A DNA stretch of 64,000 nt, taken from Gluconacetobacter sacchari. GTDB lineage: Bacteria; Pseudomonadota; Alphaproteobacteria; Acetobacterales; Acetobacteraceae. Positions 26,775 through 35,075 of this stretch are shown one piece after another. Both the position numbers and the translations under genes were made by a program. Below the pieces are notes generated by a model. That model saw nothing but the letters and a program-made list of their open reading frames with translations. It had not been told where the DNA came from and did no database searches. The stretch covers positions 1 through 64,000 of the forward strand of contig NZ_JABEQJ010000020.1 of NCBI RefSeq assembly GCF_014174255.1, read 5' to 3'. Position 1 is the stretch's first letter; every line of letters starts with the position of its first letter.

Positions 26775-28157
26775 ATGACCCGACCGAAGCAGGCCCGCTC
26801 CACCCGTCCGTCCCGGCGCATGGCGGAGCCTGCCGACGACCAGCCCCGATCGGCACGCACCGGGGTCGCCCTGCGCGTCGCCGGCGCGGTCGGCCTGTCC
26901 GGCCTGCTGGCCGCCTGCGCCACCAGCCCCGGCCGGCAGGTCCCGGTGATGCAGGAAGCCGCGGAATACCGCGCCCACGCCAAATCCTACTACGCCCCGC
27001 CCGGGCCGCCCGACGATCCGTGGGGCCCTTATATCATGGAGGCCTCCCGACGCTTCGACGTGCCCGATACCTGGATCCGTTCGGTCATGCAGCGCGAATC
27101 CGGCGGCCAGCTCTACCGCAACGGGCAGTTCGTCACCTCCGCCCCCGGGGCGATGGGCCTGATGCAGCTCATGCCGCCGACCTATGACGAGATAAAGGCC
27201 CAATACGGGCTGGGCGACGATCCGTTCAATCCGCACGACAACATCATGGCCGGCACCGCCTATATCCGGCAGATGTACGATATCTACGGCTCCCCCGGCT
27301 TCCTGGCCGCGTACAATACCGGGCCGGGCCGGCTCGACGATTTCCTGCTGCACAACCGCTCGCTGCCGCGCGAGACGCGCAATTACGTCGCCGCGATCGG
27401 GCCGCAGATCGCCGGCATCACCCCCAATGTCCGCTCGCAGGCCGACCTGATGGTCGAGGCCCATGACGTGGCGCGCGGCCGCGTCTATGCCTCCGCGCAG
27501 ACCTCCAGCCAGACCCGCTCGGTCCGTTCGGCCTGGGCCCACCGCATCGACCATCAGGATAATGACAGCCAGCCGATCCAGGTCGCCGAGGCCCCGGCCG
27601 ATTCCGGCCCCGCCCCGGCGCCCGCCTATACGGCATGGAAAAACGTCGCCCCCGCCGGCCAGGGCACCTCGGCCGACGCGGTCCGCGCCGCCTGGGCCTC
27701 CCGCGTCCCGTCCGCTCCGGCCCCTTCTGCCGTGGCTCCTTCCACCGCGCTCCCCTCCGCTCCGGTCGCCATCGCCTCCGCGTCTCCGCCGCCGGTCGCC
27801 GCCCCGTCCCACCGCCCGGCCGCTCGCGGCTTCCAGTTCGTCCCCCCGGCAATGGCCGAGCCCGCGCCGCTGCTGCGGCGCGGCAGCCTGGCGCCCGCCC
27901 AGCATGACTGGGCGATCCAGGTCGGCGCCTTCGGCTCGGCCTCGCAGGCCACGCAGGCGGCGGGCCATGCGCGCAGCCGCGCCGCCGGCGTGCTGGGCGC
28001 CGCTCGCCCGCAGGTCGCCGGCGTCCACGCGCCGCACGGCATGCTCTATCGCGCGCGGCTGACCGGCCTGTCGCACGACGCGGCGGTCGAAGCCTGCCAT
28101 CGCCTGTCGACGGGCGCGGACAATTGCGTCATCATTTCCCCTGACTCGCGGTCCTGA
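26775..28157 (+). CDS. Lytic transglycosylase lipoprotein with C-terminal SPOR domain
   Basis: The product is 460 residues from the ATG at 26775. A lipobox (LLAAC) puts the lipidated Cys at 48, after an unusually long N-terminal extension; a start at residue 16 would be more typical. The SLT-fold domain has the catalytic Glu in VMQRESGGQLY (about 108), GAMGLMQLMPPTYDEI and AAYNTGPGRLDD. A long Ala/Pro/Ser linker leads to a C-terminal SPOR domain (DWAIQVGAFGSASQATQAA, about 376-455), which binds denuded septal glycan. It therefore probably trims peptidoglycan at the division site. In-frame codons continue upstream to 26499 but overlap the previous gene. Confidence 0.92.
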   Translation: MTRPKQARSTRPSRRMAEPADDQPRSARTGVALRVAGAVGLSGLLAACATSPGRQVPVMQEAAEYRAHAKSYYAPPGPPDDPWGPYIMEASRRFDVPDTWIRSVMQRESGGQLYRNGQFVTSAPGAMGLMQLMPPTYDEIKAQYGLGDDPFNPHDNIMAGTAYIRQMYDIYGSPGFLAAYNTGPGRLDDFLLHNRSLPRETRNYVAAIGPQIAGITPNVRSQADLMVEAHDVARGRVYASAQTSSQTRSVRSAWAHRIDHQDNDSQPIQVAEAPADSGPAPAPAYTAWKNVAPAGQGTSADAVRAAWASRVPSAPAPSAVAPSTALPSAPVAIASASPPPVAAPSHRPAARGFQFVPPAMAEPAPLLRRGSLAPAQHDWAIQVGAFGSASQATQAAGHARSRAAGVLGAARPQVAGVHAPHGMLYRARLTGLSHDAAVEACHRLSTGADNCVIISPDSRS

Positions 28158-28186
28158 TCGCGCGCCTCCGGTCGAAAGGTACGCCC

Positions 28187-28780
28187 ATGCTCCGCTCCGA
28201 TATCCTCCGCTGCGCCACCAGGCTGGGCATGGCGCTGCCCGTGGCGATGGCCCTGTCCTACATGGCGGTCACGTCGCTCTCGCCCGCGCGGGCGGCCCTG
28301 CCTCTGGGCAGCACCGCGCCGCTGTTCGACGCCCCCGCCAGCCTGGGCGGCAAGCAGTTCCGCTTCTCGCTGGCCGAGGCCCTGAAAAAGGGTCCGGTGG
28401 TGCTGTATTTCTACCCGGCGGCCTTCACGCGCGGCTGCACGATCGAGGCCCATGATTTCGCCGACGCGATGGACCAGTTCCAGGCGCTGGGCGCCACGGT
28501 CATCGGCGTATCGATGGACGATATCGCAAAGCTCGACCGCTTCTCGGTCAGCGAATGCCGCAGCCGCTTTCCCGTGGCGTCGGACCCGGCCGGCAAGATC
28601 GCCAGTTCCTACGATTCCAAGATGCCGCTGCTGCATTACGCCAACCGCACGTCATACGTGATCGCGCCGAACGGCCATATCCTCTACGCCTATAGCGCCA
28701 TGGCCCCCGAGGGCCATATCAGCGGCACGCTGGCTGCCCTGCGCGCCTGGAAATCGGTCGCGAAACCCGCCCAACCCTAA
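28187..28780 (+). CDS. Exported peroxiredoxin (AhpC/TSA, BCP-like)
   Basis: The product is 197 residues. A signal peptide (MALPVAMALSYMAVTSLSPARA) precedes a thioredoxin-fold peroxiredoxin. The peroxidatic Cys lies at about 84 in YPAAFTRGCTIEAHDF, matching the BCP/PrxQ pattern, but the resolving Cys normally found five residues later is His. A second Cys occurs at SECRSRF. Export to the periplasm is unusual for this family and suggests defence against peroxide formed by membrane oxidases, which are abundant in acetic acid bacteria. A GAAAGG ribosome-binding site supports the start; it lies 29 bases behind the transglycosylase gene. Confidence 0.9.
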   Translation: MLRSDILRCATRLGMALPVAMALSYMAVTSLSPARAALPLGSTAPLFDAPASLGGKQFRFSLAEALKKGPVVLYFYPAAFTRGCTIEAHDFADAMDQFQALGATVIGVSMDDIAKLDRFSVSECRSRFPVASDPAGKIASSYDSKMPLLHYANRTSYVIAPNGHILYAYSAMAPEGHISGTLAALRAWKSVAKPAQP

Positions 28781-28800
28781 GCACAGCACCAGCCGGGCGC

Positions 28801-29331
28801 TCAGGAAACCGACTTCGCCCGGCCCATCACCGCCAGGCACCGGTCCCGCACGGCGCGCAATCCGCCCTCACGCACCTGCCGCAACGCAGCCCGGGTGCGC
28901 CGGACATAGCCTTTCATGTCCGGCACCTCGTCATGCATGAACGGGCGGGCACAAACCCGCGCCGGATCCAGCGCCGGCGTCCCGGGGTCCAGCAGCGGCA
29001 GCACAAGGCGCGGGTTCAGCGGCAGCGCCAGGGCCAGCGCCGCCGAAACCGCCGGCCCGCTATCGGCATCCAGTCCCGGCGCCATCGCCGGCACCAGCGC
29101 CAGCCACGCCGGGTCCGCCGCCGCGATCCCGTCGGTCACGGTATCGAACATATCGTTGTCGGCCAGCGCCCCCAGCGCCGGCCCCGCCCCATCCGCCCGG
29201 ATCGACGCCGCGACGCTGCCGGGCGTTGGCGCGCCCTGCCCCGCCGGTTGACCTGCCGGCGCAGCCCAGGCCGGCGACAGCGCGAACAGCGACGACAGAA
29301 CAAGGCAAGGAAGCAATCCGCATTGTCTCAT
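28801..29331 (-). CDS. Small secreted protein of unknown function
   Basis: The product is 176 residues from the ATG at 29331. A signal peptide (GLLPCLVLSSLFALSPAWAA) predicts a periplasmic protein. The mature part is Ala/Pro-rich, probably helical, and ends with a basic amphipathic helix (YVRRTRAALRQVREGGLRAV) and a Cys. I do not recognise the family. In-frame codons extend to 29454, but without a matching start. It converges on the peroxiredoxin gene and is read in the same direction as nnrU, 89 bases upstream. Confidence 0.65.
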   Translation of the reverse strand: MRQCGLLPCLVLSSLFALSPAWAAPAGQPAGQGAPTPGSVAASIRADGAGPALGALADNDMFDTVTDGIAAADPAWLALVPAMAPGLDADSGPAVSAALALALPLNPRLVLPLLDPGTPALDPARVCARPFMHDEVPDMKGYVRRTRAALRQVREGGLRAVRDRCLAVMGRAKSVS

Positions 29332-29420
29332 CACATGATCATGAGCGAAACGGGCTTCCTTGCAAAGCGAACGTTGGCGCGCGCGGTACGCGCGACCCCG
29401 GCCACGAGCACCGGAGCCAA

Positions 29421-30116
29421 TCACCCAAGCCAGCGCCAGATACCAGCCGGCCACCCGGCCAGCGGACTATGCGCCCAGGTCGCCGCCAGCCAGACGACAG
29501 TGCCGCCAAGGACGGCATGGGGGCCGAACCCGCCGAACCGCGCGCGCCCCTGCGCGATGGCGAGGAACGGCAGGGCGCTGGTACGCGCCTGCCATGCCGG
29601 CCAGCCGAGCGGGTCCAGCAGCATTTTCTTCCGATCCTGCATGGCCGTCCCCACCAGCGAGAGGAAGATGATGGCACCGCACAGAATGAAGTTCTTGGTG
29701 ATCGGCCACACCATGATGTGGCACCCGCCCCAGATCGCGAAGGACCACAGCATGGGGTGCCGGGTGACGCCGTAGACGCCGCGCGCCGGCGTCATCGCCA
29801 CCTGCACGCGGGCGCCGGGCAGCGCCGGGTTCCCGATCAGCGAGCCCATGAGCAGGATGGAGGCAACCAGCATCGCCACGGTGGCAAGCCCCCACAGGCC
29901 GTCCCCCACCGCCCACGCCGGTTCGGTGGCCGGCGCGGCGCTGTACGCCCAGGCCAGGGCACCGAGCGTAACGACGGCCACGAGCGAATAGAGGCCAGCG
30001 AACGCCTTCTCGCCGAGCACCGAAACCAGCGGGCGCCGCAGCGGATGCGACAGGGCCAAATGTGTCCCGACGAATGCGACCGCGGCCGCCAGCACCATTC
30101 CCGCGCCATCGATCAT
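29421..30116 (-). CDS. NnrU family membrane protein
   Basis: A 231-residue inner-membrane protein with about six or seven segments and the NnrU signatures THLALSHPLRRPLV near the N-terminus and GVYGVTRHPMLWSFAIWGGCH in the middle. Members are related to the NnrU protein of denitrifiers and to isoprenylcysteine methyltransferase-like proteins; the conserved RHP motif suggests a methyltransferase or quinone/haem-associated role, but the biochemical activity is unknown. The gene lies between the secreted protein gene and the L,D-transpeptidase gene, all on the minus strand. Confidence 0.88.
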   Translation of the reverse strand: MIDGAGMVLAAAVAFVGTHLALSHPLRRPLVSVLGEKAFAGLYSLVAVVTLGALAWAYSAAPATEPAWAVGDGLWGLATVAMLVASILLMGSLIGNPALPGARVQVAMTPARGVYGVTRHPMLWSFAIWGGCHIMVWPITKNFILCGAIIFLSLVGTAMQDRKKMLLDPLGWPAWQARTSALPFLAIAQGRARFGGFGPHAVLGGTVVWLAATWAHSPLAGWPAGIWRWLG

Positions 30117-30156
30117 CCATGCTCTCCCGTCAGCCGGTTCTCAAACGCCGCGGCGT

Positions 30157-31089
30157 TCACGTCATGCCTTCGCCCGGCGCGGAATCCACCACCACCAGCG
30201 CATCCCCCGCGACCGGCGAGGGCGTCCGGTCGCGCGGCAGCAACGCCCGGAAGCGGCCGTCATAACTGGCCGCCTGTTCATATTGCGCGTCGAGCAATCC
30301 ATGCCGGTCCATGAACCGGTTCAGCGCCGCCGGAATGCGCACGCACCCTTCCGATGCCGGATGCCCCAGCCGCGCCTCCAGGAAATCCGGATCGGTCGCG
30401 TGAATCTCCAGGCGGATCTGCCCCTGCTCCCGATCGGCCCGCCAGCCCTTCACCGCCCATTGCCAGCCCATGTCCCACACCCGCATGCCGCGCGCGCCCA
30501 ACCCGCGAATCCCATGCTCGTTGCGCGTGCCCTCGGCCCGATAGCCCAGCCGATCGGGCGAATTGATGAACACGCCGGTCGGCGTCAGATAATAATATTT
30601 CCGCCCCGCCTGCCCGGTCGAAACACGGGTGCCGCCCAACGCCACCCAGGCATCGTCGTCCGGCAGCGCCAGCACGAAGCAGACCCGCTGCACATGCGGA
30701 TTGCGATCCACCACCATCAATATCTGCGCCCGGTCGATCGTGACATTGGCCCGCGCCAATTGCGCCCGCGCCAGCGCCACCCACCGCTCGGCATCCTTGG
30801 GCGACGCCGTCTGAAAATGCGGAATCTCGTGTCGCATGGCCTCCAGCAGATGCCGCGCCTCCCCCCTGGCGGCCGCGTCGTCGAGCGCCGGCAGGGGCGG
30901 AATATCGATCGCCGGGCTCTCCGGCTCCGCAGGTCCCGCCGGGGGCGGGGCCACGACCGGCGGCGTCGCGGCCTCGGGCAGCAAAGGCATCGGGTCGGCA
31001 AAAGCGGCATCGGCCGCCGGCAACAGGAAAAGGAACGCCAGGAAACCGGCCCCCAACCGTGGAACCGTCACCGGAAAAACTGTCCGCAT
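30157..31089 (-). CDS. L,D-transpeptidase family protein (YkuD domain)
   Basis: The product is 310 residues with a signal peptide (GFLAFLFLLPAADAAFA) and a Pro-rich linker. The C-terminal half contains the YkuD active-site pattern IHATDPDFLEARLGHPASEG followed by CVRI, with catalytic His and Cys (about residue 250) in the right spacing, though Ser-Glu-Gly replaces the common SHGC. Such enzymes form 3-3 cross-links or attach proteins to peptidoglycan in the periplasm. The variant active-site sequence is typical of divergent subfamilies, so the exact reaction is uncertain. Confidence 0.82.
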   Translation of the reverse strand: MRTVFPVTVPRLGAGFLAFLFLLPAADAAFADPMPLLPEAATPPVVAPPPAGPAEPESPAIDIPPLPALDDAAARGEARHLLEAMRHEIPHFQTASPKDAERWVALARAQLARANVTIDRAQILMVVDRNPHVQRVCFVLALPDDDAWVALGGTRVSTGQAGRKYYYLTPTGVFINSPDRLGYRAEGTRNEHGIRGLGARGMRVWDMGWQWAVKGWRADREQGQIRLEIHATDPDFLEARLGHPASEGCVRIPAALNRFMDRHGLLDAQYEQAASYDGRFRALLPRDRTPSPVAGDALVVVDSAPGEGMT

Positions 31090-31231
31090 GCTTCCCCTCT
31101 CCGTCCGGGCCGCCGCGTCAGCCCAACCGCACCCGGTCTAGACGCCCGGAAAGCCCCGCCGTTCCCACACCGGCCCCACGGAACGACGCGCATCATATCA
31201 TGTCCACCGCCCGTCGAACATGCGCCCTCCT

Positions 31232-33646
31232 CTACCCTGCTCTCAGGGACTCCGCCGGCGGATTGGCCGCCGCCCTCACCGTCTGCCCAAGCACGGTCAG
31301 CAACGCGATCAGCGCGGCACCTCCAGCCGCGATCACGAACGGCCACGGCGTCAGCGCGATCCGCTGGTCGAACCCCGACAGCCACCGGCTCATGAACAGC
31401 CACGCCACCGGCCACGCAATCAGGTTCGCGATCAACACCGGCCGGAGAAACTCGCCCACCAGCAGCGCCAGGATCTGCCGGCGACCGGCTCCGAGCACCT
31501 TACGCACGCCGATTTCGTGCTGGCGGCGCGACACGTTGAACGATGACAGGCCGAACAAGCCCAGACACGCAATGCCGATCGCCACAGCGGAACCGATGCC
31601 AAACAGCGCGCCGTAACTCCAGTCCGCGCGGAAATCGACGGCGAAGATGTCGGTCACCTCCCGAGCCGAGAACGGAACATCCGGCGCAATACGCGCCCAG
31701 GCGGAGCGCAGCCGCGCCATCTCCTCGGCCCGGGACGCGCCCTCATAGCGAATGATCGCCGCCACATAGTCGAATGACCCCGACCGCCCGAAATACAACA
31801 GTGGGCTCATCGGATCATGCGCATCGCCAAACCGGATATCGTCGATCACTCCGATGATGCGATCGTTGTGCGCGGTGTCATCCGCCCGCAATTCCTGTCC
31901 CACCGCAGCCTCTGGCGACGCAAAGCCGAACCGTTCCGCCGTCAGGCGCGAGATGACGATGCTGGTGCCCGCCCCCTCCTGCTCCGAACCGGCATGATAA
32001 TCATTGCCCTGATGCTCGTCGAACAGACGCCCCGCCACCAGTTTCGCGCCGATCGTCTCGAAATATCCCGGCGCGGCGCGGCCCCATCGTACCGAGATCC
32101 GCCTGTCGCTGCCGGGGCGACGCCAAAGGTTGCTGTCGATGGTGTGGTGGGGGTACATGTCCGATCGTGTCGCACTCCGCACCCCCGGCACATCGGCCAA
32201 CCGGCGCACGATCTCCGCCTGCCGCGCCGTCAGACTGGAATCGGCCAGTGCATCGATGACGATCACGCCGTCCTTGGCGATCCCACGGTCCATCACCCGG
32301 ACAAACGCCGCCTGATCGGTCATTACAAGAGTGCAGACCGCCAGCACGATCGCAAACCCGAACTGCAACACCACCAGCGCGCTGCGCAGCATGCTCTCGA
32401 CCCGTCCGCCCGCCGGCATCCGGCTGGCGGCCAGCACGGCGGCCGGACGAAACGACGACAGGACCAGCGCGGGATAGATCCCGGCCACGATCCCCACGAT
32501 CAGAACGATCAGCACCGACACCGGCAGCACATAGGTCCAGTCGAAGGCGATATTCCATCCACCCAGCATGTTGACCCATCGCAACGAAAGCTCGGTCAAC
32601 GCCAGCCCCACCAAGACCGCCATTGCAACCAGCGCCACGGCATCGCCCATGAAGCGCCCGATCAACGCCCGCCGGGTCGCCCCCAGCACCTTGCGCATCG
32701 CAACCTCACGCGCCCGCAATGCCGCCCGCGCGGTGGCCAGATTGACGTAATTCACGATCGCGGTCGCCAATGCCGCCAGCCCGACCAACCCCAGAATATC
32801 GATCAGCCGGCGGCTGACGCCCCCTTCGCCGATGGCTGCATTATGGAAATGCACGGCGTGCAACGGCACCAGCGTCAATCCGCCATCGCCATAGACGAAA
32901 CGGATCAGGCTTTCCGTCCAACCGGCAGGATGCCGATACGGAAATCCGCGCAATCCGGCGGCGATACGCGGCACCGCCCTGGGATCGTCGATCCGCACCC
33001 ACACATGGCCCCACTGGCTGCCCCAGTTGTGAAACGGCAGTTTTTCCAGCCATGCACTGGGAAAGACCATGATAATCCCGAAATCACTGGTCGCGTTGGG
33101 CGGCGGATCGGCGACGATGGCCGAGACGATTTCATCCTCGCCGCTATTATCGATCCGCATCCGCCGGCCGATCGCATGGATGGTGCCGAAATATTTCCGC
33201 GCCATCGTCGCCGACAGCACGACCTTGCCAGGGCCATCGAGCGCCGTCGCCTTGTTGCCCTCCAGCATCGGCAGGTCGAAGACGGACATGAAATTCCGAT
33301 CGGTCAGCGTCACCATATCCTGCTCCAGTACCGGCCCCGCTCGAACCGGCATCGGAGTCTCGATAATACGCAGCACCTGATTGATTTCCGGAAAATCCTG
33401 CTTCATGAACGGAACCGGCACGAAGCTGATCCAGGAATTCTCATAGGGCGCCCGCCCCGCCGGGCGCAGATCATCATCGACCTGATAGATATGCGACGCA
33501 CCGGGCAGGTAACTGTCGTACTCGTATTCGTATCGCACGATCAGCATCATCGTCAGAAAGACGGCGACCCCCAGCCCCAACCCCAGCAGGTTGAGCGCGC
33601 CATAGAGCCCACGCCGGGGCAGAATCCCGAAACCGGATGCAAACAT
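31232..33646 (-). CDS. FtsX/MacB-type ABC transporter permease 1
   Basis: The product is 804 residues. It has the double arrangement of large FtsX-type permeases: an N-terminal membrane segment (LYGALNLLGLGLGVAVFLTM), a periplasmic MacB core domain, three membrane segments, then a second core domain and three more segments (about eight in all). The motif ATARAALRAREVAMRKVLGATRR precedes the first FtsX triplet, and GVRKVLGAGRRQILALLVGEF the second. The ATG at 33646 has a strong GGGAGGG ribosome-binding site; an upstream ATG at 33670 is weaker. It is the last gene of the export operon and is clearly more divergent than the other two permeases. It likely couples ATP hydrolysis to periplasmic movement (mechanotransmission) rather than forming a channel. 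Confidence 0.9.
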   Translation of the reverse strand: MFASGFGILPRRGLYGALNLLGLGLGVAVFLTMMLIVRYEYEYDSYLPGASHIYQVDDDLRPAGRAPYENSWISFVPVPFMKQDFPEINQVLRIIETPMPVRAGPVLEQDMVTLTDRNFMSVFDLPMLEGNKATALDGPGKVVLSATMARKYFGTIHAIGRRMRIDNSGEDEIVSAIVADPPPNATSDFGIIMVFPSAWLEKLPFHNWGSQWGHVWVRIDDPRAVPRIAAGLRGFPYRHPAGWTESLIRFVYGDGGLTLVPLHAVHFHNAAIGEGGVSRRLIDILGLVGLAALATAIVNYVNLATARAALRAREVAMRKVLGATRRALIGRFMGDAVALVAMAVLVGLALTELSLRWVNMLGGWNIAFDWTYVLPVSVLIVLIVGIVAGIYPALVLSSFRPAAVLAASRMPAGGRVESMLRSALVVLQFGFAIVLAVCTLVMTDQAAFVRVMDRGIAKDGVIVIDALADSSLTARQAEIVRRLADVPGVRSATRSDMYPHHTIDSNLWRRPGSDRRISVRWGRAAPGYFETIGAKLVAGRLFDEHQGNDYHAGSEQEGAGTSIVISRLTAERFGFASPEAAVGQELRADDTAHNDRIIGVIDDIRFGDAHDPMSPLLYFGRSGSFDYVAAIIRYEGASRAEEMARLRSAWARIAPDVPFSAREVTDIFAVDFRADWSYGALFGIGSAVAIGIACLGLFGLSSFNVSRRQHEIGVRKVLGAGRRQILALLVGEFLRPVLIANLIAWPVAWLFMSRWLSGFDQRIALTPWPFVIAAGGAALIALLTVLGQTVRAAANPPAESLRAG

Positions 33647-33672
33647 CGCCAGCCCTCCCGCACCCGCCATTT

Positions 33673-35070
33673 CTACCAGCCCGCCCGGTCAAGGGCGGCG
33701 ATCGGCGCCTGAAGCGGCTCCCACCCGCGCGTCCGCGCGCGCTGCAACATGGTCGCGCTGTCGTAGTGCTGAATGCCCGGCAGCAGGTCGCGCGCCTGCA
33801 ACCGCCCGATCGAGGCCAGCAATTTCGCCTCCGCCACGATCGTGTCGTGGCGGCTGGTCGCCAGGTCCACCTGCGCCGCCCGCAAGTTCTGGTCGGCATA
33901 CAGCACGTCGGTCGTGCTGCGCAGCCCATAGCCATATTCGACCTGGTAGCCCTTCAGCGTCGTCTCGCCCGACCGCACCTCCGCCTGGCTGGCCGCGATC
34001 GCCTGCTGGCCGTTCTCGACGGCCCGCCAGTTGGTCACCACATCCTGCAACGCCGCGCGGCGCGCCTGTTCCAGCTTCTGGCGCGCCTGCTCGTCCTTGT
34101 CGCGCGCCTGGCGGATCTGCGAATTGTACAGGTCGCCGTTATAAAGCGGCTGGACCAGCGACACCGTGCCGCCGATCTCCTCCGCATATTCATGCCCGCG
34201 AAACGGCGAGGCCGGCCCGACGGTGCCGAACAGCCCCTGCGCCTGGATCTGCGGCCCCCATTGCGAGCGCGCGGTATCGATATCCGCCTCGGTCGCCGAT
34301 TTCACCTCGCGCATCTGCGCCAGTTGCGGATTGGCGGCCACCGCCTCCCTCACGGCGAGTTCGATCGAGGGCGGCAGGCCGGGCAGCCCGTCGGGCATGG
34401 CCAGTTGCCCCGGCTCGACCCCGATGACGGCCCGGAAATTCGCCTCAGACGCCGCCAGCGTGGCCCGCACCTGCGCCAGCGAGACCTCGGCCGAGCGCCG
34501 CCGCGTCTCCGCCTGCTCCACGTCGGTACGCGTCACCTGCTCGCCCGGCGCGCCCCCCAGCGTGTAGCGCGAGGTAATCAGCCGCACCTGCCGGGTCAGC
34601 ATCTCCAGGTCCGCCTGCCGCACGTCCCGCACATAGCGGTCGCGCAGCACATCCATGTAGGCGCTGATGGCACTGGTGAAGACCTGCGATTCCGTCAGGC
34701 GCAGGGTCTCCCCCTCGGCCCGCGACCGCGCATCCGCCGCCCGCACCTGATTGGCGACATGCCCGAAGGAATAAAGCGTCTGCTTGGCCGAGACATATCC
34801 TTCCGCATAATTCGACGTGAAGGTCCCCAGCGCGAAGGCGCTGGTATAGGGCCCCTGCTGGTAATTCGCATCCATGTTGACCGACACGGTCGGCCGCCAG
34901 CCACTGCGCGCCTGCGCCGAATTCTCGGTCACGGCGCGCTGGTTCGCCTGCTCGCCCAGCAATGTCGGATTGCCGCGATAGACCATCGCCAGCGATTCCT
35001 GAAGCGTCTGCCCGACGGCAGGCGACATGGCCGCGCAGCAAAGTCCAAGCGCCGCGAAAAAAACACGCAT
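33673..35070 (-). CDS. TolC-family outer-membrane efflux protein
   Basis: The product is 465 residues. A signal peptide (RVFFAALGLCCAAMSPAVG) is followed by two TolC/OEP repeats rich in long amphipathic helices (QTLQESLAMVYRGNPTLLGE at the start, then SAQARSGWRPTVSVN, TLYSFGHVANQVRAA, AYMDVLRDRYVRDVRQADLE, and in repeat 2 DIDTARSQWGPQIQAQGLFG). It should form the outer-membrane duct of the tripartite pump. I prefer the ATG at 35070, which has GGAG at a good distance, over a GTG at 35079 that overlaps the stop codon of permease 2. It is placed between permeases 2 and 1 in the operon. Confidence 0.93.
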   Translation of the reverse strand: MRVFFAALGLCCAAMSPAVGQTLQESLAMVYRGNPTLLGEQANQRAVTENSAQARSGWRPTVSVNMDANYQQGPYTSAFALGTFTSNYAEGYVSAKQTLYSFGHVANQVRAADARSRAEGETLRLTESQVFTSAISAYMDVLRDRYVRDVRQADLEMLTRQVRLITSRYTLGGAPGEQVTRTDVEQAETRRRSAEVSLAQVRATLAASEANFRAVIGVEPGQLAMPDGLPGLPPSIELAVREAVAANPQLAQMREVKSATEADIDTARSQWGPQIQAQGLFGTVGPASPFRGHEYAEEIGGTVSLVQPLYNGDLYNSQIRQARDKDEQARQKLEQARRAALQDVVTNWRAVENGQQAIAASQAEVRSGETTLKGYQVEYGYGLRSTTDVLYADQNLRAAQVDLATSRHDTIVAEAKLLASIGRLQARDLLPGIQHYDSATMLQRARTRGWEPLQAPIAALDRAGW

Positions 35071-35075
35071 GGCGA

